Shown here: one piece after another, positions 11,392-26,588 of the stretch
Layout: each line of letters opens with the position of its first letter
Numbering within the stretch: position 1 is the first letter of the stretch
From: Tridacna crocea
Taxonomy: Eukaryota; Mollusca; Bivalvia; Cardiida; Cardiidae
Direction of reading: 5' to 3'
DNA length: 64,000 nucleotides
Assembly (NCBI GenBank): GCA_943736015.1
Contig: OX031057.1
Span: forward strand, 57,680,001 to 57,744,000
Position numbers and translations under genes: made by a program
The notes under the pieces: generated by a model
The model's database searches: none
Seen by the model: only the letters and a program-made list of their open reading frames with translations
What the model was told of the DNA's origin: nothing

Positions 11392-13291
11392 GCAACTCTG
11401 ATTGCAGACTACACTTCTCCAGTAAGAGTTACTGTTCCTGACCCCTTTAACAGCTTATAGCAAACCACTTCTCATGTTCATTTACCTGGCTATCAGACCA
11501 CCAAAACAGTGTAACAGAAGGAAAATTTTCACACATTCAGATTAATGTTTTGAATTTGAAATTTGTGTTTAATGTCTAGAGCTAAGGGAGGTTAAATGAA
11601 CACAAAAACAAACGGGGGAATTAAAAAGGTAGTAGTTGCTCAGATTCCAAGCCTGTCCACCAGTAACTAAGACTAAAAGCATTTTGGGACCTGCCATCTG
11701 ACCCACTGAGCCAGAGAAGCAGTTGATTTCAACCCAGAAAATTGACCTACTTATATTTAGCCCCCCTCCCCCCCCCTTTTGTTCCAAAACATAGAAGTAG
11801 TTCCATTTGAAAGTTAGATCAATGCCCATATGAAATTTTGATATCAAGCATATTTGTCACTCTGTTTCTTTCAGACAAAAATGGAAGGCTATGTTTAAAA
11901 GGTGTTTCTGGTGTTGGTATAATCGTATCTTGAAAATGAGAGCATGAATGTGTTATTTCTTTAGGAACTACTTTGCTTTTCATTGACCTAATTACGCATA
12001 ACGGTCTGCTAGGAGTAAAAACCTGGTTTTAAATTAACTTTGCCAGTGTATTTTAAGGCTTATATGTAATTCTTTTGAGAATGGCTGGCATGCAAAATCA
12101 ACATGTATGCCAAAATAACACTGACACTGGCATTTCTTTGAGTAAAATGGGTGACAGAAGGTCGGGTTCTAAACCGATCGACCCGCACCCCCCACCCACC
12201 TGAGTTATTTATATCGATATGAAGGGTCTGTCTATTGTTCAGATCAGCTTCCTTGTCTCACACCCAACACTTTGGATGTATTGAGATGATCAAAGAAAAC
12301 ATGATGAAGAATCATGCCTAGCCTAATTAAATAAACCAGAGACCCCACTTATTTCAAAAGCAACTTGCAGCTGTTGCAAGAAAAAAATGAGCAAAGCAAA
12401 CTTTAAGTGCCCTTTTCTCTACATGAAGTTGTTTAAAACAGCAAGAAAAATACTTTGGGGTTGTACTGATGGCATGTTTTGACAGGAAAGATGTTGCAGA
12501 AAACAGATAAATCACTAATTAATAGATCTAGATAAAAAGAACATGAATAATAAAGAAAGAAAATCATGAGTTTTCTTAAGTGCAGGATGGGGGAAAAATT
12601 GCTCAGTGTTGCTTTAAGATAGCCTGATATGTTTAAAGGAGTTGTCAATTAATTTTGCTTGGTAAAGTGGAAAACCAAAAAAAGGGCTCGTTACGTTGCA
12701 CTTTGCCAGGCTAAAGCGGGCAAAATGTTGCGAATTTACATTTTGTCTTTTCGTGCCCCAACGACATACAGTCAGAAAGCACGCAATGACTAAATGTAGA
12801 GTAGAAACTGTGATAATTTTGAAAAATGACCCTGTGATCTATGGCACTTACGCAGACGTGAAAACATGAATTCAACAAGAGGCACTAATAATGCTGTTTT
12901 TCTTGATTACTTGGTGGGAAAAAAAACACTGGAAAATACATGTATACTCTCCTGATTGAATTGTCTCTATTTCGGAATGACAAAATTAGTCACACAAACG
13001 ACCGAAGCGAGAAAGTGAATGCGAAACCCAGATTTACGCTTAACTGCATGTACCAAAATGCCATATATCATTGGGTCTTCATCACAATCCATTTCCGAGC
13101 CTATCATTGTTTTCCCGTTTAAGCGGTTGAAGCATGTCATCGCGAGCAGAAGTATTATCATGTCGGTTCGGGATATCTTCCCAGCCAATGCTTGGTAAGC
13201 CGTATGCGTTGGGGTAAGACAAAGAAGCCAATGAATATAAATCAAAGTAGACAAGTAGAGATACTGTGTTATGAGATGGGAAATAACCCTT
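11392..13291. repeat. Satellite unit 7 (1,900 bp)
   Basis: C-run 6+9 plus the A insertion near 11,449. Has A at offset 528, a state shared only with units 10 and 13. Second member of block 6-7-8. Confidence 0.95.
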
Positions 13292-15189
13292 GCAACTCTG
13301 ATTGCAGACTACACTTCTCCAGTAAGAGTTACTGTTCCTGACCCCTTTACAGCTTATAGCAAACCACTTCTCATGTTCATTTACCTGGCTATCAGACCAC
13401 CAAAACAGTGTAACAGAAGGAAAATTTTCACACATTCAGATTAATGTTTTGAATTTGAAATTTGTGTTTAATGTCTAGAGCTAAGGGAGGTTAAATGAAC
13501 ACAAAAACAAACGGGGGAATTAAAAAGGTAGTAGTTGCTCAGATTCCAAGCCTGTCCACCAGTAACTAAGACTAAAAGCATTTTGGGACCTGCCATCTGA
13601 CCCACTGAGCCAGAGAAGCAGTTGATTTCAACCCAGAAAATTGACCTACTTATATTTAGCCCCCCTCCCCCCCCTTTTGTTCCAAAACATAGAAGTAGTT
13701 CCATTTGAAAGTTAGATCAATGCCCATATGAAATTTTGATATCAAGCATATTTGTCACTCTGTTTCTTTCAGACAAAAATGGAAGGCTATGTTTAAAAGG
13801 TGTTTCTGGTGTTGGTATGATCGTATCTTGAAAATGAGAGCATGAATGTGTTATTTCTTTAGGAACTACTTTGCTTTTCATTGACCTAATTACGCATAAC
13901 GGTCTGCTAGGAGTAAAAACCTGGTTTTAAATTAACTTTGCCAGTGTATTTTAAGGCTTATATGTAATTCTTTTGAGAATGGCTGGCATGCAAAATCAAC
14001 ATGTATGCCAAAATAACACTGACACTGGCATTTCTTTGAGTAAAATGGGTGACAGAAGGTCGGGTTCTAAACCGATCGACCCGCACCCCCCACCCACCTG
14101 AGTTATTTATATCGATATGAAGGGTCTGTCTATTGTTCAGATCAGCTTCCTTGTCTCACACCCAACACTTTGGATGTATTGAGATGATCAAAGAAAACAT
14201 GATGAAGAATCATGCCTAGCCTAATTAAATAAACCAGAGACCCCACTTATTTCAAAAGCAACTTGCAGCTGTTGCAAGAAAAAAATGAGCAAAGCAAACT
14301 TTAAGTGCCCTTTTCTCTACATGAAGTTGTTTAAAACAGCAAGAAAAATACTTTGGGGTTGTACTGATGGCATGTTTTGACAGGAAAGATGTTGCAGAAA
14401 ACAGATAAATCACTAATTAATAGATCTAGATAAAAAGAACATGAATAATAAAGAAAGAAAATCATGAGTTTTCTTAAGTGCAGGATGGGGGAAAAATTGC
14501 TCAGTGTTGCTTTAAGATAGCCTGATATGTTTAAAGGAGTTGTCAATTAATTTTGCTTGGTAAAGTGGAAAACCAAAAAAAGGGCTCGTTACGTTGCACT
14601 TTGCCAGGCTAAAGCGGGCAAAATGTTGCGAATTTACATTTTGTCTTTTCGTGCCCCAACGACATACAGTCAGAAAGCACGCAATGACTAAATGTAGAGT
14701 AGAAACTGTGATAATTTTGAAAAATGACCCTGTGATCTATGGCACTTACGCAGACGTGAAAACATGAATTCAACAAGAGGCACTAATAATGCTGTTTTTC
14801 TTGATTACTTGGTGGGAAAAAAAACACTGGAAAATACATGTATACTCTCCTGATTGAATTGTCTCTATTTCGGAATGACAAAATTAGTCACACAAACGAC
14901 CGAAGCGAGAAAGTGAATGCGAAACCCAGATTTACGCTTAACTGCATGTACCAAAATGCCATATATCATTGGGTCTTCATCACAATCCATTTCCGAGCCT
15001 ATCATTGTTTTCCCGTTTAAGCGGTTGAAGCATGTCATCGCGAGCAGAAGTATTATCATGTCGGTTCGGGATATCTTCCCAGCCAATGCTTGGTAAGCCG
15101 TATGCGTTGGGGTAAGACAAAGAAGCCAATGAATATAAATCAAAGTAGACAAGTAGAGATACTGTGTTATGAGATGGGAAATAACCCTT
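13292..15189. repeat. Satellite unit 8 (1,898 bp)
   Basis: C-run 6+8. Majority base at all markers. Third member of block 6-7-8. Confidence 0.95.
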
Positions 15190-17087
15190 GCAACTCTGAT
15201 TGCAGACTACACTTCTCCAGTAAGAGTTACTGTTCCTGACCCCTTTACAGCTTATAGCAAACCACTTCTCATGTTCATTTACCTGGCTATCAGACCACCA
15301 AAACAGTGTAACAGAAGGAAAATTTTCACACATTCAGATTAATGTTTTGAATTTGAAATTTGTGTTTAATGTCTAGAGCTAAGGGAGGTTAAATGAACAC
15401 AAAAACAAACGGGGGAATTAAAAAGGTAGTAGTTGCTCAGATTCCAAGCCTGTCCACCAGTAACTAAGACTAAAAGCATTTTGGGACCTGCCATCTGACC
15501 CACTGAGCCAGAGAAGCAGTTGATTTCAACCCAGAAAATTGACCTACTTATATTTAGCCCCCCTCCCCCCCCTTTTGTTCCAAAACATAGAAGTAGTTCC
15601 ATTTGAAAGTTAGATCAATGCCCATATGAAATTTTGATATCAAGCATATTTGTCACTCTGTTTCTTTCAGACAAAAATGGAAGGCTATGTTTAAAAGGTG
15701 TTTCTGGTGTTGGTATGATCGTATCTTGAAAATGAGAGCATGAATGTGTTATTTCTTTAGGAACTACTTTGCTTTTCATTGACCTAATTACGCATAACGG
15801 TCTGCTAGGAGTAAAAACCTGGTTTTAAATTAACTTTGCCAGTGTATTTTAAGGCTTATATGTAATTCTTTTGAGAATGGCTGGCATGCAAAATCAACAT
15901 GTATGCCAAAATAACACTGACACTGGCATTTCTTTGAGTAAAATGGGTGACAGAAGGTCGGGTTCTAAACCGATCGACCTGCACCCCCCACCCACCTGAG
16001 TTATTTATATCGATATGAAGGGTCTGTCTATTGTTCAGATCAGCTTCCTTGTCTCACACCCAACACTTTGGATGTATTGAGATGATCAAAGAAAACATGA
16101 TGAAGAATCATGCCTAGCCTAATTAAATAAACCAGAGACCCCACTTATTTCAAAAGCAACTTGCAGCTGTTGCAAGAAAAAAATGAGCAAAGCAAACTTT
16201 AAGTGCCCTTTTCTCTACATGAAGTTGTTTAAAACAGCAAGAAAAATACTTTGGGGTTGTACTGATGGCATGTTTTGACAGGAAAGATGTTGCAGAAAAC
16301 AGATAAATCACTAATTAATAGATCTAGATAAAAAGAACATGAATAATAAAGAAAGAAAATCATGAGTTTTCTTAAGTGCAGGATGGGGGAAAAATTGCTC
16401 AGTGTTGCTTTAAGATAGCCTGATATGTTTAAAGGAGTTGTCAATTAATTTTGCTTGGTAAAGTGGAAAACCAAAAAAAGGGCTCGTTACGTTGCACTTT
16501 GCCAGGCTAAAGCGGGCAAAATGTTGCGAATTTACATTTTGTCTTTTCGTGCCCCAACGACATACAGTCAGAAAGCACGCAATGACTAAATGTAGAGTAG
16601 AAACTGTGATAATTTTGAAAAATGACCCTGTGATCTATGGCACTTACGCAGACGTGAAAACATGAATTCAACAAGAGGCACTAATAATGCTGTTTTTCTT
16701 GATTACTTGGTGGGAAAAAAAACACTGGAAAATACATGTATACTCTCCTGATTGAATTGTCTCTATTTCGGAATGACAAAATTAGTCACACAAACGACCG
16801 AAGCGAGAAAGTGAATGCGAAACCCAGATTTACGCTTAACTGCATGTACCAAAATGCCATATATCATTGGGTCTTCATCACAATCCATTTCCGAGCCTAT
16901 CATTGTTTTCCCGTTTAAGCGGTTGAAGCATGTCATCGCGAGCAGAAGTATTATCATGTCGGTTCGGGATATCTTCCCAGCCAATGCTTGGTAAGCCGTA
17001 TGCGTTGGGGTAAGACAAAGAAGCCAATGAATATAAATCAAAGTAGACAAGTAGAGATACTGTGTTATGAGATGGGAAATAACCCTT
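15190..17087. repeat. Satellite unit 9 (1,898 bp)
   Basis: C-run 6+8. Carries the unit-6 marker, T at offset 791 (base 15,980). First member of block 9-10-11. Confidence 0.95.
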
Positions 17088-18988
17088 GCAACTCTGATTG
17101 CAGACTACACTTCTCCAGTAAGAGTTACTGTTCCTGACCCCTTTAACAGCTTATAGCAAACCACTTCTCATGTTCATTTACCTGGCTATCAGACCACCAA
17201 AACAGTGTAACAGAAGGAAAATTTTCACACATTCAGATTAATGTTTTGAATTTGAAATTTGTGTTTAATGTCTAGAGCTAAGGGAGGTTAAATGAACACA
17301 AAAACAAACGGGGGAATTAAAAAGGTAGTAGTTGCTCAGATTCCAAGCCTGTCCACCAGTAACTAAGACTAAAAGCATTTTGGGACCTGCCATCTGACCC
17401 ACTGAGCCAGAGAAGCAGTTGATTTCAACCCAGAAAATTGACCTACTTATATTTAGCCCCCCTCCCCCCCCCCTTTTGTTCCAAAACATAGAAGTAGTTC
17501 CATTTGAAAGTTAGATCAATGCCCATATGAAATTTTGATATCAAGCATATTTGTCACTCTGTTTCTTTCAGACAAAAATGGAAGGCTATGTTTAAAAGGT
17601 GTTTCTGGTGTTGGTATAATCGTATCTTGAAAATGAGAGCATGAATGTGTTATTTCTTTAGGAACTACTTTGCTTTTCATTGACCTAATTACGCATAACG
17701 GTCTGCTAGGAGTAAAAACCTGGTTTTAAATTAACTTTGCCAGTGTATTTTAAGGCTTATATGTAATTCTTTTGAGAATGGCTGGCATGCAAAATCAACA
17801 TGTATGCCAAAATAACACTGACACTGGCATTTCTTTGAGTAAAATGGGTGACAGAAGGTCGGGTTCTAAACCGATCGACCCGCACCCCCCACCCACCTGA
17901 GTTATTTATATCGATATGAAGGGTCTGTCTATTGTTCAGATCAGCTTCCTTGTCTCACACCCAACACTTTGGATGTATTGAGATGATCAAAGAAAACATG
18001 ATGAAGAATCATGCCTAGCCTAATTAAATAAACCAGAGACCCCACTTATTTCAAAAGCAACTTGCAGCTGTTGCAAGAAAAAAATGAGCAAAGCAAACTT
18101 TAAGTGCCCTTTTCTCTACATGAAGTTGTTTAAAACAGCAAGAAAAATACTTTGGGGTTGTACTGATGGCATGTTTTGACAGGAAAGATGTTGCAGAAAA
18201 CAGATAAATCACTAATTAATAGATCTAGATAAAAAGAACATGAATAATAAAGAAAGAAAATCATGAGTTTTCTTAAGTGCAGGATGGGGGAAAAATTGCT
18301 CAGTGTTGCTTTAAGATAGCCTGATATGTTTAAAGGAGTTGTCAATTAATTTTGCTTGGTAAAGTGGAAAACCAAAAAAAGGGCTCGTTATGTTGCACTT
18401 TGCCAGGCTAAAGCGGGCAAAATGTTGCGAATTTACATTTTGTCTTTTCGTGCCCCAACGACATACAGTCAGAAAGCACGCAATGACTAAATGTAGAGTA
18501 GAAACTGTGATAATTTTGAAAAATGACCCTGTGATCTATGGCACTTACGCAGACGTGAAAACATGAATTCAACAAGAGGCACTAATAATGCTGTTTTTCT
18601 TGATTACTTGGTGGGAAAAAAAACACTGGAAAATACATGTATACTCTCCTGATTGAATTGTCTCTATTTCGGAATGACAAAATTAGTCACACAAACGACC
18701 GAAGCGAGAAAGTGAATGCGAAACCCAGATTTACGCTTAACTGCATGTACCAAAATGCCATATATCATTGGGTCTTCATCACAATCCATTTCCGAGCCTA
18801 TCATTGTTTTCCCGTTTAAGCGGTTGAAGCATGTCATCGCGAGCAGAAGTATTATCATGTCGGTTCGGGATATCTTCCCAGCCAATGCTTGGTAAGCCGT
18901 ATGCGTTGGGGTAAGACAAAGAAGCCAATGAATATAAATCAAAGTAGACAAGTAGAGATACTGTGTTATGAGATGGGAAATAACCCTT
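17088..18988. repeat. Satellite unit 10 (1,901 bp)
   Basis: C-run 6+10 plus the A insertion. A at offset 528 as in unit 7, and additionally T at offset 1301, shared only with unit 13. Confidence 0.95.
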
Positions 18989-20888
18989 GCAACTCTGATT
19001 GCAGACTACACTTCTCCAGTAAGAGTTACTGTTCCTGACCCCTTTACAGCTTATAGCAAACCACTTCTCATGTTCATTTACCTGGCTATCAGACCACCAA
19101 AACAGTGTAACAGAAGGAAAATTTTCACACATTCAGATTAATGTTTTGAATTTGAAATTTGTGTTTAATGTCTAGAGCTAAGGGAGGTTAAATGAACACA
19201 AAAACAAACGGGGGAATTAAAAAGGTAGTAGTTGCTCAGATTCCAAGCCTGTCCACCAGTAACTAAGACTAAAAGCATTTTGGGACCTGCCATCTGACCC
19301 ACTGAGCCAGAGAAGCAGTTGATTTCAACCCAGAAAATTGACCTACTTATATTTAGCCCCCCTCCCCCCCCCCTTTTGTTCCAAAACATAGAAGTAGTTC
19401 CATTTGAAAGTTAGATCAATGCCCATATGAAATTTTGATATCAAGCATATTTGTCACTCTGTTTCTTTCAGACAAAAATGGAAGGCTATGTTTAAAAGGT
19501 GTTTCTGGTGTTGGTATGATCGTATCTTGAAAATGAGAGCATGAATGTGTTATTTCTTTAGGAACTACTTTGCTTTTCATTGACCTAATTACGCATAACG
19601 GTCTGCTAGGAGTAAAAACCTGGTTTTAAATTAACTTTGCCAGTGTATTTTAAGGCTTATATGTAATTCTTTTGAGAATGGCTGGCATGCAAAATCAACA
19701 TGTATGCCAAAATAACACTGACACTGGCATTTCTTTGAGTAAAATGGGTGACAGAAGGTCGGGTTCTAAACCGATCGACCCGCACCCCCCACCCACCTGA
19801 GTTATTTATATCGATATGAAGGGTCTGTCTATTGTTCAGATCAGCTTCCTTGTCTCACACCCAACACTTTGGATGTATTGAGATGATCAAAGAAAACATG
19901 ATGAAGAATCATGCCTAGCCTAATTAAATAAACCAGAGACCCCACTTATTTCAAAAGCAACTTGCAGCTGTTGCAAGAAAAAAATGAGCAAAGCAAACTT
20001 TAAGTGCCCTTTTCTCTACATGAAGTTGTTTAAAACAGCAAGAAAAATACTTTGGGGTTGTACTGATGGCATGTTTTGACAGGAAAGATGTTGCAGAAAA
20101 CAGATAAATCACTAATTAATAGATCTAGATAAAAAGAACATGAATAATAAAGAAAGAAAATCATGAGTTTTCTTAAGTGCAGGATGGGGGAAAAATTGCT
20201 CAGTGTTGCTTTAAGATAGCCTGATATGTTTAAAGGAGTTGTCAATTAATTTTGCTTGGTAAAGTGGAAAACCAAAAAAAGGGCTCGTTACGTTGCACTT
20301 TGCCAGGCTAAAGCGGGCAAAATGTTGCGAATTTACATTTTGTCTTTTCGTGCCCCAACGACATACAGTCAGAAAGCACGCAATGACTAAATGTAGAGTA
20401 GAAACTGTGATAATTTTGAAAAATGACCCTGTGATCTATGGCACTTACGCAGACGTGAAAACATGAATTCAACAAGAGGCACTAATAATGCTGTTTTTCT
20501 TGATTACTTGGTGGGAAAAAAAACACTGGAAAATACATGTATACTCTCCTGATTGAATTGTCTCTATTTCGGAATGACAAAATTAGTCACACAAACGACC
20601 GAAGCGAGAAAGTGAATGCGAAACCCAGATTTACGCTTAACTGCATGTACCAAAATGCCATATATCATTGGGTCTTCATCACAATCCATTTCCGAGCCTA
20701 TCATTGTTTTCCCGTTTAAGCGGTTGAAGCATGTCATCGCGAGCAGAAGTATTATCATGTCGGTTCGGGATATCTTCCCAGCCAATGCTTGGTAAGCCGT
20801 ATGCGTTGGGGTAAGACAAAGAAGCCAATGAATATAAATCAAAGTAGACAAGTAGAGATACTGTGTTATGAGATGGGAAATAACCCTT
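18989..20888. repeat. Satellite unit 11 (1,900 bp)
   Basis: C-run 6+10. Majority base at all substitution markers. Same state as unit 14, three units on. Confidence 0.95.
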
Positions 20889-22787
20889 GCAACTCTGATT
20901 GCAGACTACACTTCTCCAGTAAGAGTTACTGTTCCTGACCCCTTTACAGCTTATAGCAAACCACTTCTCATGTTCATTTACCTGGCTATCAGACCACCAA
21001 AACAGTGTAACAGAAGGAAAATTTTCACACATTCAGATTAATGTTTTGAATTTGAAATTTGTGTTTAATGTCTAGAGCTAAGGGAGGTTAAATGAACACA
21101 AAAACAAACGGGGGAATTAAAAAGGTAGTAGTTGCTCAGATTCCAAGCCTGTCCACCAGTAACTAAGACTAAAAGCATTTTGGGACCTGCCATCTGACCC
21201 ACTGAGCCAGAGAAGCAGTTGATTTCAACCCAGAAAATTGACCTACTTATATTTAGCCCCCCTCCCCCCCCCTTTTGTTCCAAAACATAGAAGTAGTTCC
21301 ATTTGAAAGTTAGATCAATGCCCATATGAAATTTTGATATCAAGCATATTTGTCACTCTGTTTCTTTCAGACAAAAATGGAAGGCTATGTTTAAAAGGTG
21401 TTTCTGGTGTTGGTATGATCGTATCTTGAAAATGAGAGCATGAATGTGTTATTTCTTTAGGAACTACTTTGCTTTTCATTGACCTAATTACGCATAACGG
21501 TCTGCTAGGAGTAAAAACCTGGTTTTAAATTAACTTTGCCAGTGTATTTTAAGGCTTATATGTAATTCTTTTGAGAATGGCTGGCATGCAAAATCAACAT
21601 GTATGCCAAAATAACACTGACACTGGCATTTCTTTGAGTAAAATGGGTGACAGAAGGTCGGGTTCTAAACCGATCGACCCGCACCCCCCACCCACCTGAG
21701 TTATTTATATCGATATGAAGGGTCTGTCTATTGTTCAGATCAGCTTCCTTGTCTCACACCCAACACTTTGGATGTATTGAGATGATCAAAGAAAACATGA
21801 TGAAGAATCATGCCTAGCCTAATTAAATAAACCAGAGACCCCACTTATTTCAAAAGCAACTTGCAGCTGTTGCAAGAAAAAAATGAGCAAAGCAAACTTT
21901 AAGTGCCCTTTTCTCTACATGAAGTTGTTTAAAACAGCAAGAAAAATACTTTGGGGTTGTACTGATGGCATGTTTTGACAGGAAAGATGTTGCAGAAAAC
22001 AGATAAATCACTAATTAATAGATCTAGATAAAAAGAACATGAATAATAAAGAAAGAAAATCATGAGTTTTCTTAAGTGCAGGATGGGGGAAAAATTGCTC
22101 AGTGTTGCTTTAAGATAGCCTGATATGTTTAAAGGAGTTGTCAATTAATTTTGCTTGGTAAAGTGGAAAACCAAAAAAAGGGCTCGTTACGTTGCACTTT
22201 GCCAGGCTAAAGCGGGCAAAATGTTGCGAATTTACATTTTGTCTTTTCGTGCCCCAACGACATACAGTCAGAAAGCACGCAATGACTAAATGTAGAGTAG
22301 AAACTGTGATAATTTTGAAAAATGACCCTGTGATCTATGGCACTTACGCAGACGTGAAAACATGAATTCAACAAGAGGCACTAATAATGCTGTTTTTCTT
22401 GATTACTTGGTGGGAAAAAAAACACTGGAAAATACATGTATACTCTCCTGATTGAATTGTCTCTATTTCGGAATGACAAAATTAGTCACACAAACGACCG
22501 AAGCGAGAAAGTGAATGCGAAACCCAGATTTACGCTTAACTGCATGTACCAAAATGCCATATATCATTGGGTCTTCATCACAATCCATTTCCGAGCCTAT
22601 CATTGTTTTCCCGTTTAAGCGGTTGAAGCATGTCATCGCGAGCAGAAGTATTATCATGTCGGTTCGGGATATCTTCCCAGCCAATGCTTGGTAAGCCGTA
22701 TGCGTTGGGGTAAGACAAAGAAGCCAATGAATATAAATCAAAGTAGACAAGTAGAGATACTGTGTTATGAGATGGGAAATAACCCTT
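20889..22787. repeat. Satellite unit 12 (1,899 bp)
   Basis: C-run 6+9. It sits where the three-unit period predicts a unit-6/9 type but has the majority C at offset 791. Confidence 0.95.
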
Positions 22788-24688
22788 GCAACTCTGATTG
22801 CAGACTACACTTCTCCAGTAAGAGTTACTGTTCCTGACCCCTTTAACAGCTTATAGCAAACCACTTCTCATGTTCATTTACCTGGCTATCAGACCACCAA
22901 AACAGTGTAACAGAAGGAAAATTTTCACACATTCAGATTAATGTTTTGAATTTGAAATTTGTGTTTAATGTCTAGAGCTAAGGGAGGTTAAATGAACACA
23001 AAAACAAACGGGGGAATTAAAAAGGTAGTAGTTGCTCAGATTCCAAGCCTGTCCACCAGTAACTAAGACTAAAAGCATTTTGGGACCTGCCATCTGACCC
23101 ACTGAGCCAGAGAAGCAGTTGATTTCAACCCAGAAAATTGACCTACTTATATTTAGCCCCCCTCCCCCCCCCCTTTTGTTCCAAAACATAGAAGTAGTTC
23201 CATTTGAAAGTTAGATCAATGCCCATATGAAATTTTGATATCAAGCATATTTGTCACTCTGTTTCTTTCAGACAAAAATGGAAGGCTATGTTTAAAAGGT
23301 GTTTCTGGTGTTGGTATAATCGTATCTTGAAAATGAGAGCATGAATGTGTTATTTCTTTAGGAACTACTTTGCTTTTCATTGACCTAATTACGCATAACG
23401 GTCTGCTAGGAGTAAAAACCTGGTTTTAAATTAACTTTGCCAGTGTATTTTAAGGCTTATATGTAATTCTTTTGAGAATGGCTGGCATGCAAAATCAACA
23501 TGTATGCCAAAATAACACTGACACTGGCATTTCTTTGAGTAAAATGGGTGACAGAAGGTCGGGTTCTAAACCGATCGACCCGCACCCCCCACCCACCTGA
23601 GTTATTTATATCGATATGAAGGGTCTGTCTATTGTTCAGATCAGCTTCCTTGTCTCACACCCAACACTTTGGATGTATTGAGATGATCAAAGAAAACATG
23701 ATGAAGAATCATGCCTAGCCTAATTAAATAAACCAGAGACCCCACTTATTTCAAAAGCAACTTGCAGCTGTTGCAAGAAAAAAATGAGCAAAGCAAACTT
23801 TAAGTGCCCTTTTCTCTACATGAAGTTGTTTAAAACAGCAAGAAAAATACTTTGGGGTTGTACTGATGGCATGTTTTGACAGGAAAGATGTTGCAGAAAA
23901 CAGATAAATCACTAATTAATAGATCTAGATAAAAAGAACATGAATAATAAAGAAAGAAAATCATGAGTTTTCTTAAGTGCAGGATGGGGGAAAAATTGCT
24001 CAGTGTTGCTTTAAGATAGCCTGATATGTTTAAAGGAGTTGTCAATTAATTTTGCTTGGTAAAGTGGAAAACCAAAAAAAGGGCTCGTTATGTTGCACTT
24101 TGCCAGGCTAAAGCGGGCAAAATGTTGCGAATTTACATTTTGTCTTTTCGTGCCCCAACGACATACAGTCAGAAAGCACGCAATGACTAAATGTAGAGTA
24201 GAAACTGTGATAATTTTGAAAAATGACCCTGTGATCTATGGCACTTACGCAGACGTGAAAACATGAATTCAACAAGAGGCACTAATAATGCTGTTTTTCT
24301 TGATTACTTGGTGGGAAAAAAAACACTGGAAAATACATGTATACTCTCCTGATTGAATTGTCTCTATTTCGGAATGACAAAATTAGTCACACAAACGACC
24401 GAAGCGAGAAAGTGAATGCGAAACCCAGATTTACGCTTAACTGCATGTACCAAAATGCCATATATCATTGGGTCTTCATCACAATCCATTTCCGAGCCTA
24501 TCATTGTTTTCCCGTTTAAGCGGTTGAAGCATGTCATCGCGAGCAGAAGTATTATCATGTCGGTTCGGGATATCTTCCCAGCCAATGCTTGGTAAGCCGT
24601 ATGCGTTGGGGTAAGACAAAGAAGCCAATGAATATAAATCAAAGTAGACAAGTAGAGATACTGTGTTATGAGATGGGAAATAACCCTT
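22788..24688. repeat. Satellite unit 13 (1,901 bp)
   Basis: Matches unit 10 at every marker I tracked: A insertion, A at offset 528, T at offset 1301 and C-run 6+10. Most likely a direct block copy of unit 10. Confidence 0.95.
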
Positions 24689-26588
24689 GCAACTCTGATT
24701 GCAGACTACACTTCTCCAGTAAGAGTTACTGTTCCTGACCCCTTTACAGCTTATAGCAAACCACTTCTCATGTTCATTTACCTGGCTATCAGACCACCAA
24801 AACAGTGTAACAGAAGGAAAATTTTCACACATTCAGATTAATGTTTTGAATTTGAAATTTGTGTTTAATGTCTAGAGCTAAGGGAGGTTAAATGAACACA
24901 AAAACAAACGGGGGAATTAAAAAGGTAGTAGTTGCTCAGATTCCAAGCCTGTCCACCAGTAACTAAGACTAAAAGCATTTTGGGACCTGCCATCTGACCC
25001 ACTGAGCCAGAGAAGCAGTTGATTTCAACCCAGAAAATTGACCTACTTATATTTAGCCCCCCTCCCCCCCCCCTTTTGTTCCAAAACATAGAAGTAGTTC
25101 CATTTGAAAGTTAGATCAATGCCCATATGAAATTTTGATATCAAGCATATTTGTCACTCTGTTTCTTTCAGACAAAAATGGAAGGCTATGTTTAAAAGGT
25201 GTTTCTGGTGTTGGTATGATCGTATCTTGAAAATGAGAGCATGAATGTGTTATTTCTTTAGGAACTACTTTGCTTTTCATTGACCTAATTACGCATAACG
25301 GTCTGCTAGGAGTAAAAACCTGGTTTTAAATTAACTTTGCCAGTGTATTTTAAGGCTTATATGTAATTCTTTTGAGAATGGCTGGCATGCAAAATCAACA
25401 TGTATGCCAAAATAACACTGACACTGGCATTTCTTTGAGTAAAATGGGTGACAGAAGGTCGGGTTCTAAACCGATCGACCCGCACCCCCCACCCACCTGA
25501 GTTATTTATATCGATATGAAGGGTCTGTCTATTGTTCAGATCAGCTTCCTTGTCTCACACCCAACACTTTGGATGTATTGAGATGATCAAAGAAAACATG
25601 ATGAAGAATCATGCCTAGCCTAATTAAATAAACCAGAGACCCCACTTATTTCAAAAGCAACTTGCAGCTGTTGCAAGAAAAAAATGAGCAAAGCAAACTT
25701 TAAGTGCCCTTTTCTCTACATGAAGTTGTTTAAAACAGCAAGAAAAATACTTTGGGGTTGTACTGATGGCATGTTTTGACAGGAAAGATGTTGCAGAAAA
25801 CAGATAAATCACTAATTAATAGATCTAGATAAAAAGAACATGAATAATAAAGAAAGAAAATCATGAGTTTTCTTAAGTGCAGGATGGGGGAAAAATTGCT
25901 CAGTGTTGCTTTAAGATAGCCTGATATGTTTAAAGGAGTTGTCAATTAATTTTGCTTGGTAAAGTGGAAAACCAAAAAAAGGGCTCGTTACGTTGCACTT
26001 TGCCAGGCTAAAGCGGGCAAAATGTTGCGAATTTACATTTTGTCTTTTCGTGCCCCAACGACATACAGTCAGAAAGCACGCAATGACTAAATGTAGAGTA
26101 GAAACTGTGATAATTTTGAAAAATGACCCTGTGATCTATGGCACTTACGCAGACGTGAAAACATGAATTCAACAAGAGGCACTAATAATGCTGTTTTTCT
26201 TGATTACTTGGTGGGAAAAAAAACACTGGAAAATACATGTATACTCTCCTGATTGAATTGTCTCTATTTCGGAATGACAAAATTAGTCACACAAACGACC
26301 GAAGCGAGAAAGTGAATGCGAAACCCAGATTTACGCTTAACTGCATGTACCAAAATGCCATATATCATTGGGTCTTCATCACAATCCATTTCCGAGCCTA
26401 TCATTGTTTTCCCGTTTAAGCGGTTGAAGCATGTCATCGCGAGCAGAAGTATTATCATGTCGGTTCGGGATATCTTCCCAGCCAATGCTTGGTAAGCCGT
26501 ATGCGTTGGGGTAAGACAAAGAAGCCAATGAATATAAATCAAAGTAGACAAGTAGAGATACTGTGTTATGAGATGGGAAATAACCCTT
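24689..26588. repeat. Satellite unit 14 (1,900 bp)
   Basis: C-run 6+10. Identical to unit 11 at all markers, as expected if 10-11 and 13-14 are copies of one block. Confidence 0.95.
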
